Positions 48,824 to 62,216 of a DNA stretch of 64,000 nt are shown here, one piece after another. Below the pieces are notes generated by a model that worked only from the letters and a program-made list of their open reading frames with translations, made no database searches and was not told the DNA's origin. Source of the stretch: Spirogloea muscicola. Its lineage: Eukaryota > Streptophyta > Zygnematophyceae > Spirogloeales > Spirogloeaceae. The position numbers were made by a program, and so were the translations under genes. The stretch lies in contig WELB01000011.1 of the NCBI GenBank assembly GCA_009602725.1, positions 41,664-105,663 of the forward strand, given 5' to 3'. The first letter of the stretch is position 1, and each line of letters begins with the position of its first letter.

Positions 48824-51133
48824 CTATGCAAGCACCGGAGTCTTCAGTTTGTCAAGTATTTGGTCATCCATTGCAAATTTGATGTCTTTCTTATCGCGCC
48901 CACTTTCAGTGTAAGCTTGATACCGCTGATTCAGTGCCTCTTGCAGATCTGTCTTGTTTTCCCAACCCAGCTTCTCTTTCGCTGCCCTTGGCTCAGAGTA
49001 GAAATGCTGCAAGATGCAAATGATTGGTCAGGAAAGAAATGTAACACAAGCGATTGGCCCTATTGGCAACATGGCAGTCCAACTTTGTGTGCAGATCACA
49101 TCAGTAGTAGCGTAATGTATACGCTGAGTTGTATGTAGTGGACTTGAAGAAGGCCAAGGTTGAGATGGCATACCACATTGCGGAATGGAAAGGCTTTCTT
49201 GACGTCAACACCACACTCTTTGGGATCGTAGTGGACAATCTTGGCCTCTTTGCCTGCAGCTCTTGCACACATCTTGACAAAGCCATCTAGGGAGACAGCC
49301 CTGTCGCTGACGCAGTTGAAGATGCCAACAGCAGCCTCAGGCTTCTCAACTGCCAGGGTCAGCATGTTGGCCAGATCAGACACGTGTGCGACAATGGTGA
49401 GCTGCATCCCGGAGCCCGGCACTGGAACCGGCCTGTCTCTCACAATTCCTGCATTAAACAGGTCCAGATCAGGTCCGGTTATTGGTCGACGCCTGCAGGA
49501 TCCTTTTGCTTATATGTCTAGCAAGCACTTGGACGTAGATAAGGAAGGTCTTGTTTGCAAGTAGCCCAAGAGTGGCCAATGCATGTTTTGTGTGTGCAGG
49601 GACATCCACAGACATGAGCCACTTGAGGCATAAGGTGGTAATGATGAGTGTACCACTAACTGCTGGGATTGGGGCTTACTGTCAAAGAACCACTCCTCAC
49701 AATCCTTGTTGTTGCCGTTGCCAGTCATATACTGTGGACGGAAACTGCCCCACTTATCAAATTGCTCTGACAGATACTTCTCCACAAGGGCATGGCCAGA
49801 GTCCTCCTTGACTGGATCCTGCCAGAAGCACAGGATAGGGTAAGCGAAGGTGCTGTAGCTAGCCATGAGGACGTTAGCGCAGGTGCACACCAGATAGTCT
49901 CAAGGCTAACCCCTTGTTTGAGAAGTCAAGCACTTGATACACAAGCACCTGCTAGCACGCAAGCCTGCTCATCAGGTACTTTCAGGGGGTTTGCACGTGA
50001 CAGGACAAGGTGACGCACCCCCTCAATAAAAGGGGGCTCATCAGTGCCCTTGTATATGCCAGCACTGCTAATGAAGAGAAATTGCTCCACACCCGATGCC
50101 TTGGCCCAGTCAGCAACCGGTCTGCTTCAAAGAAGGGAAAACTCTTAGTGGTGCACAGAGCACACATCCACCCCTCTTCTAGAGAAGAATGACCAGCGCC
50201 AGAGTGCATATGACATGATCATGGGACATCAGGTATCATTTGAAGATGTGCCTCTTTCGAACTTTTTCGAGGTTACGCTGGCCTTGATGACCAGCATTGA
50301 CTGCAAGCTGATACAGGCAATTAGGAGCAGTCAACACTACCAAGCCAGCAAGGATAATGAAATGACCCGTTATGAGGTGCTCACTGGACAGCTTCCATGT
50401 CCTTCCCGTTGTTGTCTAGGACAACGTCGAACTTGCTCGAGCCAAGAACATCGCCAATGTTGCTGGGATCTCCCCAGACGGTTTTCACACCAGCATCGCG
50501 CAACTCCTGCTAGGCTTGCAATACACAAGGAGCAATGTGATATGCACGGTGAGCAAGTGACTCATCTCCTACGCCTGCTTAGTGGCTGAGCCGCAAACCC
50601 TCACAAGCAAATGCTCATAGTATGAAGATGCGAAGTAAAATCGTCCAGATTGATGCAACTCTCAGCTGAGACCTGTAACAGTAAACGAGGCCGACACGCA
50701 TCACCCCATGCTTTCACGGCAATTTTACCGAGAACTCGGAGAAGGGGGGCTTCTTCATCTTGTCGGAAGCCTCCTCGCCGACCGTCATGATGGTCACAGC
50801 GTGTCCGCTGGTCTGCAGCTGGCGCGCCAGCCAGAACCCGATCACGGCGTGGCCCCCGGAGTTGGTGTTCACGATCAGCACCTCCCTAGCGGCTGCCTCG
50901 ACGCGGAGCGCGCCGGGGGGCAGCCTCCACGCGGCGTGCTTGACGGCGCCCCTCTGCGGAAGGGCGGAGACCCCGAACGACAGGCCCGAGGAGAGGGCAG
51001 CGGCTCTCGAGGCGGGGCTGAGGCCGCATTGCCGGAAAGAGGCCGGCAGCGTGGCCCTGCCGGATCCGCGGGCAAGCTTGCTCCCGGCGGCGGCTGCGGC
51101 GGCGGCGGCAGCGGCGGCGGCCATGGTCGCCAT
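48824..51133 (-). CDS. CSP41A: Chloroplast stem-loop binding protein CSP41a
   Basis: An atypical short-chain dehydrogenase/epimerase-fold RNA-binding protein of the plastid, implicated in chloroplast RNA stability and ribosome metabolism. Six exons from 51133: a transit peptide with an alanine run ([20 protein letters not shown]), then [20 protein letters not shown] (Rossmann start) and [31 protein letters not shown] to [34 protein letters not shown] and [25 protein letters not shown] to [40 protein letters not shown] to [11 protein letters not shown] and [40 protein letters not shown] to LKTPVLA. The stop is at 48824-48826. Exon 1 is 51133-50729. Every block aligns closely with land-plant CSP41a. 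The mature protein probably starts near VEAAAREV. Confidence 0.95.
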
Positions 51134-51203
51134 GCCGCGCGCAGGGCCCGGAGCTCGCTCGGGAATGACCAGCGGCGGGGATAAGGGAGAGGATTGAAAT
51201 GGA

Positions 51204-51280
51204 AGAATGGAAATGCGGCTGCCTGACAATAAAGGAGCGGCTGTAAAAGCCAGCCAGGTGCACACAGAGGGCGTCCTTAT
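51204..51280 (+). repeat. Short dispersed repeat C, copy 2
   Basis: gcggctgcctgacaataaag, then gcggctgtaaaagccagcca and ggtgcac. The copies are at 21690-21760 (minus) and 60219-60285 (plus). It lies in the short space upstream of CSP41a. Confidence 0.5.
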
Positions 51281-51667
51281 ATCTAATAAGTGGAGCCTAT
51301 TTATGTCAGTGGGTCTGGTCGCGGGACCCCGCTAGGCCAGCCTGTGGCTGGAATGGGGTCGCCGCCAACGGACACGCCACGACGGTATCGTCGGCGTCGG
51401 TGCCCCCGTTCCGTCACCTCCCGTCGGGGCTGGGGCGCAGGCCTGGCCACGAGGCGCCCCCCCCCTCCTCCTCCGTTTCCGTGCGCAGATGAATCGGGGC
51501 GACGGCCGGCTCGTAGCCGTGACCGGGCCACCCCCGCCGCATCGCCATAGCCACAGAAATCGAATATATCGACTCGCTTGAAACGGCGGCCCGCCAACGG
51601 GTGGCTTCCCGCCCCGCTCGGACCGAGCCCTCAGCGATTGCTGTGCCTTCGAAGCAAGGCACCTCCC

Positions 51668-51693
51668 CCGCCGCCGCCGCCGCCGCCGCCCGC
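51668..51693 (+). promoter_or_regulatory. (GCC)n leader directly before the SAHH start
   Basis: An uninterrupted (GCC)8-type run ends about 4 bp before the ATG (cgccATGG). It exemplifies the trinucleotide leaders seen at most first exons here. Confidence 0.6.
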
Positions 51694-51694
51694 C

Positions 51695-54818
<3,124 letters not shown>

Positions 54819-54989
54819 GAGAGCAGAGCATGGTGGCTTGCACAGGCAGCAGTATTTGTAGGGCAGATTGCTGGTGCAAGTAGCAGCATTAGCCTTTGAT
54901 GCAATTTGTTGATTTTTTGGCCACTTTCTCATCGAGATACACTTACCTTGACATAGCTCCTTGCAGTCACGCTTCCATGATATAGATAA

Positions 54990-55552
54990 TTGGGGTGCCG
55001 CTTTAGACATTGGAGGCTCATGCAGACACATGCCAATGTTGCTTGGAAACTGCAATGTGTGCAGTAATGAGAGTTGCCTTTCGTGACAAGTGCTTCCAGT
55101 CAATGGGCAGCAACAACGTCCATGCAGCCAGTGTAGCTGTGTATGGCAGATCCGTGCTACTCAAAATTTGCTGGCCGCTCTATCATCAAACAGGCTGCAG
55201 TGCCGGCCTAATCAACGCCACAGACACTCAACTCTCAGGTGCTCTGTGAAGGTTGGACGTATGTCCAGCAATCTTGTTGGCTGATGGTAATACATGCCAA
55301 TCTTACTAGAGAAAGCATAAACACTTGAGAGTCTTTAAGAATCTCCTTGAAGTCGAGCTTGCTGAGCTTGTCATGAGACTGATTGGAAGCTGTTGAAAGT
55401 GTTGTTCGGCCACACCAGGCAATCCAGAGCTTTTTGGAAGTGCCCTAGTCCTCTGCTAGCCCCACTGCTCATGACAGATATGTAACGAGTATCGCCTTGA
55501 GCAGGGGTGCCAGGCGGATGTGCATGTATCCCTCTACCCAAGTGGTGGGCTT
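54990..55552. other. Intergenic, no gene seen
   Basis: The 3' flank of SAHH toward the convergent DUF674 gene. No repeat or open frame of interest was recognised. Confidence 0.35.
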
Positions 55553-56408
55553 TCATTTTTGGATAGCGCGGCGGAAGGTTGCAATCTGCTGCGACGTGGT
55601 AATACCAACGGAGGCTAGGATGCGCAGGCAGAGCTCAGCGAGGAAGAGCAGGAGGAGCCATAGTGTGGAGGAGAAGGCGTCCGCACCCAGGCTGCTGAAC
55701 ATTGCCAACGAGCGGGGACACCACCGTCTCGCCTCCATTGACAGCCTGCTCCAGCCCAGCTGCAGCTGCGCACACAGACTCCAAGAATTGGAGTCATGAG
55801 CATGCAGGGCAATGCTGATGGTGCCACCTAATGGCATTGGCCGCATCATATGGGCAATAGGAGCAACTGCATCTGCATGCTCACCAGGCTCTTTAAGCTG
55901 CGGTGGAACCGCGAGCCGAAGGCATCATTCAGCGGGTGTGTGCTGCTAGCCAGGCAGCTCCGGACGAGCTCGACGATCTGCGGCGCAGGGCAGGCGCGAG
56001 AGCCGGCGCTTGAGCACAGTGGGGAGAGAAGAGTCTCCGGCAGCGTGCACAGCTGTTGCCGAATTGGGCATTGCTCGTCTGCCAAAGCAGTCCATGCACT
56101 GGATCGACACCGGGAACTAATTCTAGTGGGAAAATTTGACCACAAGACACGGCGCAGGTGCCGCAGGCCTCGCTCACCATGTCCCGGCTGACCTCCATGG
56201 CCACGGCCCTGGGCGACGACCCGGCGCCGTAGCCGCCGTCGCCGGCACTGCCGCCGCCCTGCAGCTGGAGCAGGAGGTCGAGCGTCGCGCGGCTCTTGAG
56301 GAAGATCTGCAGGTCGTCGGTGATGATGTAGCGCTCGCTCGGCAGCGGCGCGGAGGCGCCGCCGCCGCCGTCGCAGCCGCCGCCGCCGCCGCCGCCGCCG
56401 TCGTCGTT

Positions 56409-56445
<37 letters not shown>

Positions 56446-56456
56446 CACCGCAGCAT
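55553..56456 (-). CDS. DUF674-like plant protein (ends tentative)
   Basis: A member of a plant-specific domain family of unknown function. The first exon (from 56456, ending about 56181) has an acidic/glycine run, then ERYIITDDLQIFLKSRATLD then LLLQL, the family's characteristic (F/Y)xVTDDL block, and AVAMEVSRDM before gtgagc. The next exon (about 55975-55889) reads IVELVRSCLASSTHPLNDAF and then GSRF, matching the family's ELL..SL.S..PLTD.F motif. A further exon (about 55770-55553) reads LQLGWSRLSMEARRW and a hydrophobic stretch STLWLLLLFLAELCLRILA. It is weaker and the stop is uncertain. DUF674 proteins usually contain more of the domain, so this one is short. Its ATG at 56456-56454 overlaps the ATG of the divergent gene at 56455. 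Confidence 0.55.
56340..56455. repeat. (GCC)n/(GTC)n tract between two divergent starts
   Basis: Interrupted GCC then GTC trinucleotides. On the plus strand the tract is the leader of the coiled-coil gene. On the minus strand it would encode the Asp/Gly runs of the DUF674 protein. Confidence 0.6.
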
Positions 56457-57510
56457 GGTGGCGAAGCTGACGCCGCTTGGGCAGGCGCTCGACGTCGCCC
56501 GCCGGGTGAGGGACCCCTGCCGCCATCGCCACTGCTGCCGACGTCGTGACGCCGGACCTTCGTCCAGGCGAGGGGCCTCGCCGCTTGAAGGCCTGCAGCA
56601 GCTTATCCTGATCCTGAGGTGCCGCTGGCTATGGCCGGCAGCTGGACGCCATCGAGCGCGAAGTGCAGAGCCTGGCGGGCAGTGCCGCCGAGGTGGGCCG
56701 CCTCGACGCCGTCGGGGAGAAGGTGAGCCCCCACGGTCGCCAGCTCCTGCAGAGCCACAGCACTCGTTGTCAAAGTCTGGCATGGGAGCTCACCTTCTTT
56801 CTGGCACTCACCCACGTCGTCGCTGCCCAACCTTTACGCTGCCACGGCAGGAGCGGGCGCGGCTGACAGAGGCAGTGACGCAAATGCAGCTCCGCATGGA
56901 CGGCATCGAGGTACTGCGATGCAGATCCAGCACCCGCCTTGCCCGCTTCTGCATGGCTGTCCCTTGCAGCGCATTGTTGGTTTGATGTCGCCAAGGACCA
57001 CAGCTGCCACTGAATCCTAAGCCCAGCTCCCTAGTACCTGACCAAAACCCTTAGATGCGTATCTCTGTACCTTACAAGCCGGAGCTGTGCTCACATCCTC
57101 TGGCATGCAGGGCGATGAGGCTGTGCGGCCAGTGCGGCGGGCCCAGACACAGCGCATGCATGCCCTCATCCAGGTGCACGCACAGCCACAATAACCAAGG
57201 CCAACGGCCTAGCCATTGCTGCGGCCGTCATGTCCCGCCGGCCAAGTGAGGCCGAGTCCGCCCTGCTGGCGGCGCCGCAGCCGCAAGCTCCTGGTGGCGC
57301 GAATGTACGTAGTCAGGGGGGGCCTGCGTGTTTTGGACTTCACAACTTACTAATTATTGCCACCTCAGACTGATGACTATGTGTTGCCCACTCTTAAGGT
57401 TTCATTTTGTGGGCGTGCTGTTGCAGAGACTAGAAGCCCTGGCTACTGCTGAGACAATCAAGACCGACAGCACTGATGGGGCTCTACCTGCAGCACAAGA
57501 TGCACCATGA
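56455..57510 (+). CDS. Small coiled-coil protein, function unknown
   Basis: Six exons splice cleanly in frame. They read MVAKLTPLGQALDVARR; LDAIEREVQSLAGSAAEVGR and LDAVGEK; ERARLTEAVTQMQLRMDGIE; GDEAVRPVRRAQTQRMHALI then Q; ANGLAIAAAVMSRRPSEAES and LLAAPQPQAPGGAN; RLEALATAETIKTDSTDGAL and PAAQDAP, with the stop at 57508-57510. All introns are phase 0. About 150 residues with heptad-like leucine/alanine spacing suggest a coiled coil. Consistent phase and GT-AG signals make it a real gene, but I recognise no family. A BAG- or BLOC-like adaptor was considered and is unsupported. Confidence 0.6.
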
Positions 57511-58007
57511 GTGGAGTCGCCCTGGGCCTGCGGCTTTCCATGGCCTGTGGCAAAAGTGCGTGGGCTCCCTTATGCATACCCGTGCCCTACTCAAATCCAC
57601 CTGATTCGACCTTTTTATGAGCCAGGCTGCCACTGAAGCAGCGGCCGGCTCGCTAGTGAGAAGCGGCCATACAGACCGAAGAAAGTTATCACTCCTCCCT
57701 AACGGCAAGGCAATGCTTGGGAGGCCTGCAGAGGGGGGGCCAACTATAGCCCCCCCTCCTGAGCCAGTGCAAGTGTACCAATAGAGCTGCAACCTTGTCG
57801 CGCGGACTTGCACCCCAAGTGGCAAAGCTTGAAGTTTGAGATTGAAGTTACTGGACTTTACTAAAGATGATGCGCAGCAGACCATCTCCTTCAGCGATGG
57901 TCCGCCTGTCAGCTGGCGGAGCGTGGCAGGAGAAAGCGGGAGGAGGGGAGAAGGAAAGTGACGTGCCTACGGGGCTGCGCGATTGGAGGGCAGCCATCGT
58001 TACTTTG

Positions 58008-59013
58008 TCAAAAGCGCGAGGCCTGCCAGTGGTTGAGGCTGATGAATGCGTTGGGCGAGTACTGGCCGTATGCAACGGCCTGCGAGATCTGGCGGCCGAG
58101 CTGGCGACGGCTTGGTGCGGCGCCAGGCCCTGTGCTGCCGTACTCAAGGAACTGTACCTGACCCGACGCTGCGGCACCATGCCAGTCGCTCCACCCCTCA
58201 GGCAGCACATTGGCAGCCATGGTGCAGCCGGCGAAGACGACGAGAGCCTTAGAGCGATACGGCCGGCCAAGGTATGTCGGCCCTGCGCCGTCCACCTTGC
58301 ATTGCCAGAAGACAAACCCGCCGGGCAAGGTGCCACCGGCCCAGTCCTGGCCCTGTGCCGTGACATAGCCGCGGTAGGCATACACCGCCTTCGTGTAGAG
58401 CTCGGCACCGTCAAAGACGGCACGCCCAAAGCCCCATACGTAGTCCGCTAGGCCCTCCACATACACCTGCTTGAAGTAATGCTGCCCAGTGTACACCGCC
58501 AACGTGTCCATCCAGCCCTTGATGCCGACAACGTAGAACTGCGACTGCGTGCCCAGCAGCGACACTGCCGGAGACGGGTCCCACACCGACTGGTGCGTAT
58601 TTTGGATCACAATCGCCGCCGCCAAGAAGTAGTCTGGCCCGCCGTGGCCACCAAAGTATACTTCATCAGGAGACAGTCGCGGTGTGGTGCAGTGACAGAG
58701 GCAAGATGCCGCGATACAACTTGCCTGTGTGGCGAGGAGATGCATGTCAGGGAGAACGAGTGAGTGGCGCACCTCCATAGACGACGAGCGTGGCGCAGCT
58801 GTAGGGATCGCCGACCTGGCTCTGGCTGTTGGACGCTGTGATGATGGTCGAGCGGCCCTGGCCGATGAGCGTGATGTAGTTCTTCCCTGCGGGGATGAGA
58901 ACGCGCTCGGTGTACGTGCCCGCGCGCACGCAGATCTTGACGCGCTGCAGGTTTGGGTTGTAGAAGCTGCCGGCTACCGCGTCGACCGCGTCCTGGACGC
59001 GTTGGTGGGTGCC
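58008..59013 (-). CDS. Pectinesterase (pectin methylesterase), 5' partial
   Basis: A carbohydrate esterase family 8 enzyme that removes methyl groups from pectin in the wall. The exon next to the N (59013 to about 58769) reads VQDAVDAVAGSFYNPNLQRV, then CVRAGTYTERVLIPAGKNYI and GQGRSTIITAS. A second exon (about 58670-58008) has FGGHGGPDYFLAAAIVIQNT, GIKGWMDTLAVYTGQHYFKQ, then VYVEGLADYVWGFGRAVFDG and TYLGRPYRSKALVVFAGCTM. In family terms the catalytic Asp of GxxDTL and of the ADYVWG block and the Arg of LGRPYR are kept. The usual GYQDTL glutamine is Met and LGRPW is LGRPY, as in diverged algal and bacterial members. The N-terminal part, with any signal peptide, lies beyond the N at 59014. The stop is at 58008-58010. 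Confidence 0.9.
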
Positions 59014-59014
59014 N

Positions 59015-59345
59015 GCTCTTTGGCCCGAGCAGCGCAGGCGACCGCATACCCAGCCGTGGTGGCACATTTGGCTGGGTGTGAGCGGTCATAGGCATCAGTA
59101 GTCACCACGTCCAGGAGAAGACGTGGCCCGCCGGCCTGTCGGGTGGCCACCACGTCTACACGCCTGGCATGGAGACCGTCGGCCCTGTGCTGGATTGGCA
59201 TGATTCCGGAGTGCTCTGCTGCCACGGAGAAACCAGCCTCCAACAGGATGCCATGCATTACGTCGCGGAGGCGGTCGTGGGCCGCTGTCCGCTCTCCGCC
59301 GTGGGAACAGCGCAGAACATGAGCAGCCAGCTCTCCAGGCTCATC
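59015..59345 (-). mobile_element. LINE C-terminal fragment, divergent copy
   Basis: The minus strand gives ELAAHVLRCSHGGERTAAHD, then RLRDVMHGILLEAGFSVAAE and RLLLDVVTTDAYDRSHPAK. It is the same zinc-knuckle/nuclease-like region as copies A and B, but well diverged. It stops at the N at 59014. Confidence 0.65.
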
Positions 59346-59359
59346 TGCATCCAGCCCTT

Positions 59360-59900
59360 ATTCATTCCTTTGGGCTGGTCTCTCACAGCTTTCGGGCTGG
59401 CTTTTCACAGCCCTCGCCCACCTTCGGACGAGCTTACTTTTTACAGCCAATTGCCTTACATTGGAATAGCTAGTTCTCAACTGCTACTTTCGCCGACTTG
59501 CGGCTGCTGACTAGGGGTCACTGAGCAGGCACCATGAGCGGGTTCCATTCTAAACCGGCTCTTTTGGTTGTTCTTCATTCTTCTTTGGGCTGGCTTTCCC
59601 AGCCCTTGCCCCCTTTGACAGAGCTGCTTCTCGCCGGACCTTGTAACTCCCTTTGGGATGGATCGACTTCCAACTGTCTTGGCCCATATTTTAATTTTTT
59701 CGTGGACTGGCTTCTCACAGCCCTCGCCCCCCCTCCTCTCTTTGAATGAAAGGTGTTTTTCGTCTGGGCTGGCCTTTCACAGCCCTTCTTCTCTGGGTGG
59801 CATACGCTTTCAGACTCCTGCTTATGCGGGCTGGCTTTGGACAGCCCTCGCCCCCTTTGGAAGAGCTGCTTCTTACGCAGCCCTCAGTCCATCTTAGAGA
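59360..59900 (+). mobile_element. LINE 3' end and tandem tails
   Basis: Five or six tail hairpins lie in a row: near 59372 (gggctggtctctcacagc), 59396 (gggctggcttttcacagccc), 59586 (gggctggctttcccagccc), 59706, 59765 and 59829 (gggctggctttggacagccc). A coding end, ADLRLLTRGH with a stop near 59525, lies inside the cluster. Confidence 0.65.
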
Positions 59901-60218
59901 AACCCGCTGCATTTACTGCCTCGCCTGTCAGCCGCGGTCTCATTCCCACAGGTCAAGTCCTGCCGTCGCGGCCAGGCCATGCCAGGCCATGCCGGTGTGA
60001 GGCCCCAAAATGCTCTTCCTCCCGAGCGGCAAGCTGTCATTCACACGTTCGTTGAGAGCTGACGAGCAGCCACATGCACAGCTTATATGTTGCTCAGCAC
60101 ACACGCTTCAGTGGCACCCCCTTGGCTCCCCTGAAAGCAACTTGAGTTGGTCATGATGCACTTCCTGACGATCGCCGTCGCCAAGACATCGCCCTTTGTC
60201 ATGGAGTGTGAGGGCTGC

Positions 60219-60285
60219 AGAAAAGCGGCTGCTAGTATTCCGGGGCAGCTGTTAAAGCCAGCCGAGTGCATAAGTGGGAGTGCTG
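60219..60285 (+). repeat. Short dispersed repeat C, copy 3
   Basis: gcggctgctagtattccggg, then gcagctgttaaagccagccg and agtgcata. It matches copies at 21690 and 51204. Confidence 0.5.
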
Positions 60286-60299
60286 AAGTGCCTCTTTTC

Positions 60300-60545
60300 T
60301 ATGCGAACTTGCAGGCTGGGAAGCTCAAGGGCCTCTCAGTACCCCCGTGTCGGCAGTAGGAAGTGGTATGAGCTGAGGGGAGAGATAGGAAACTCGCTGC
60401 GCAAGCCAGAGGCTGCTGCAAGGACGCCACTGGCACGGCGGCATAAGGCAAGCGATTGGGACCGCTGAGGGGACCTTGGGAATGCATGTATAGCACGCAC
60501 CAGACCCAAAGGCACTAACTTCTCCGGGTGTGCGAAGTTCACGGA
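60300..60545 (-). mobile_element. LINE 3' end
   Basis: The minus strand has SQSLALCRRASGVLAAASGL, ending in LLPTRGY with its stop at 60336, the diverged form of the family C-terminus. It is close to the copy at 21422-21652. Confidence 0.55.
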
Positions 60546-60793
60546 AGGTCAATCAGCTGGTAGAAACTTGGGAGAGGACTGCTAGCAATATGGCAGCAAA
60601 TCTGCAGCTGAAGGAATGCAGCGATACACGAGGTGTGTCTTCAAGATGACACTTCGTGAGTTCTGCATGTGATATCGAGTCTACGTATTGCTGTACACTG
60701 TACCAGGAACCAGGGAATGCGTTGAAGCAGCAACTACCTCTGTAGCCAGTCCATCTGACGATTGGGGCCAACAATCTCAACGTCTTATGTCTG

Positions 60794-61021
60794 TTAAGCT
60801 GCTGGCAAAGGTTGGCAAGTCGCCAGTAGGACGACATTCTCAGTCACTTGAAAGCCCCAATGCTGGTGCAGCCCGTCCAACGCCCCACTCTCAGCCATCC
60901 TCTCCTGCAAGGCTTTCTTCCTATGGCTATTGAGGAAGGTGTCACAGAACTCCCCATCTCAAATACCAACAGCCATCTGCTCCAGCGCCAAGTCAAGACA
61001 GCAAGCATCCAGCACCACGAT
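60794..61021 (-). CDS. Exon-like frame with an internal TGA, unrecognised
   Basis: After a tttttag acceptor the minus strand reads IVVLDACCLDLALEQMAVGI, a TGA (60961-60959), then DGEFCDTFLNSHRKKALQER, MAESGALDGLHQHWGFQVTE and NVVLLATCQPLPAA with a TAA. Both halves look coding. Likely explanations are a gene ending at the TGA or a decayed gene. The VLDACC...LEQ part vaguely recalls small methyltransferases, which is not enough to name it. Confidence 0.25.
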
Positions 61022-61465
61022 CTAAAAACGTCTATTTGCACATAGTGGGCGAGTGTAGCTCACTGCGACAATTAAGCGCCTACGCTGCCCTGCATCACAA
61101 TGTGAGATGCAGCAGGAAGGATTCTAATAAACGGTCTTACCAAGACAATGGGGGTGGGGGTATCACCAATCAAAAGAAAGCAGTAGATGCATCAGCATTC
61201 AGATTAAGATGGACGCACACTGAGTTGCTCTGACAAATGAGTTCCAAATGCGCAACGCTATGATAAGAAGAGTGAGTCTGATGTAATATCAGGCTTCCAG
61301 CCCTGGCTAGGCCTGATCCTCACGCTGGACAAGTCATTGCCGCCAGGACGGCGGCGCAGGCCATGTACGCAAGCGCGGGCACCGTCCGCTTTCACCGGAT
61401 CAAAGGCCTGCCAAAAGAATCGACATACCTGCAGACGCAGCTAGCCTGCGCAACAACGCCTCATC

Positions 61466-61482
61466 GCCCCAGACCCCTAACC
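61466..61482 (+). promoter_or_regulatory. Telomere-like box
   Basis: cccctaaccctaaaca lies about 70 bp downstream of the SERF stop. This is a third telo-box-like site in the window. Confidence 0.35.
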
Positions 61483-61549
61483 CTAAACACCACCGATTTG
61501 TGAGCTACATAAAGACACGGCATCTGGCGCATGGCCCCCTCGGTCCCGG

Positions 61550-61741
61550 TCACTTGCCGCCCCCGGCGGTCGGGCCACCCGCCGTCGCGCCGGCCTTGCG
61601 GGCCGCCTTCTCCTGCAGCGCCTTGGCGTCGCGCTCCCGGCGCTGCAGCGGCGTGAGCCCGTCGTCGCGTTTCTGGCCCGAGGCGGCAGCGCGGGCCGCC
61701 GCGCGCTTGCGGTCCACCTCGCGCTGGTTGCCCCTCGTCAT
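61550..61741 (-). CDS. SERF/4F5 family protein (single exon, complete)
   Basis: A small EDRK-rich factor of 63 residues. MTRGNQREVDRKRAAARAAA then SGQKRDDGLTPLQRRERDAK and ALQEKAARKA match the family consensus, including the invariant TRGNQRE start and the DGLTPxQRRERDAKALQEK core. SERF proteins are highly charged and disordered; animal members influence protein aggregation and some plant members bind nucleic acid. The stop is at 61550-61552. No intron interrupts it. A (GGC)n tract lies just upstream near 61780. Confidence 0.93.
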   Translation of the reverse strand: MTRGNQREVDRKRAAARAAASGQKRDDGLTPLQRRERDAKALQEKAARKAGATAGGPTAGGGK

Positions 61742-62216
61742 CCCGCCACGCCAAGCCGCCACGCAGGCGGGCCTCTGGATGGCGGCGGCGGCGGCGGCGG
61801 CGAGGTCGGCTAGTGGGGGGCAGTTGGGCCAGGGTCCTCCGGCCGGCGCGGGGCCGATCCCCGTTGACCGGTTGACCGTGGGCCCCGCGGGGTCAGCGTC
61901 ACCGGGCCAGCTCACCGCCGCGGTCGCTGACCTTCTGACGCATCCAGCGCAAGTCTTGATGCACTCCTTGTGCTTCCATGTACCCCCGTTTCATCGGATT
62001 CTTTCCCCTTTTTCATAATGATTTCATACTCACGGCACGCGCCGCCGTCTCTCGTGGACTCATGGGGCCGGCCCCGCGGGCCCGCACGGCGCAAGCGTCA
62101 GCGTCACCGTGTCCATCTCGGTACCACGTCAGCGTCATCCGTGACCCCCTCCGCACCAGCTGCAGCCAGCCAGGCGCTCCGGCGCCGCCCGTCGCCGCGG
62201 CGGGCCTCGCGGCGCC

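Noticed and set aside
57867-58451. A 194-codon plus-strand frame opposite the pectinesterase gene
   Set aside because: The minus strand carries all the pectinesterase motifs. The plus frame is a shadow.
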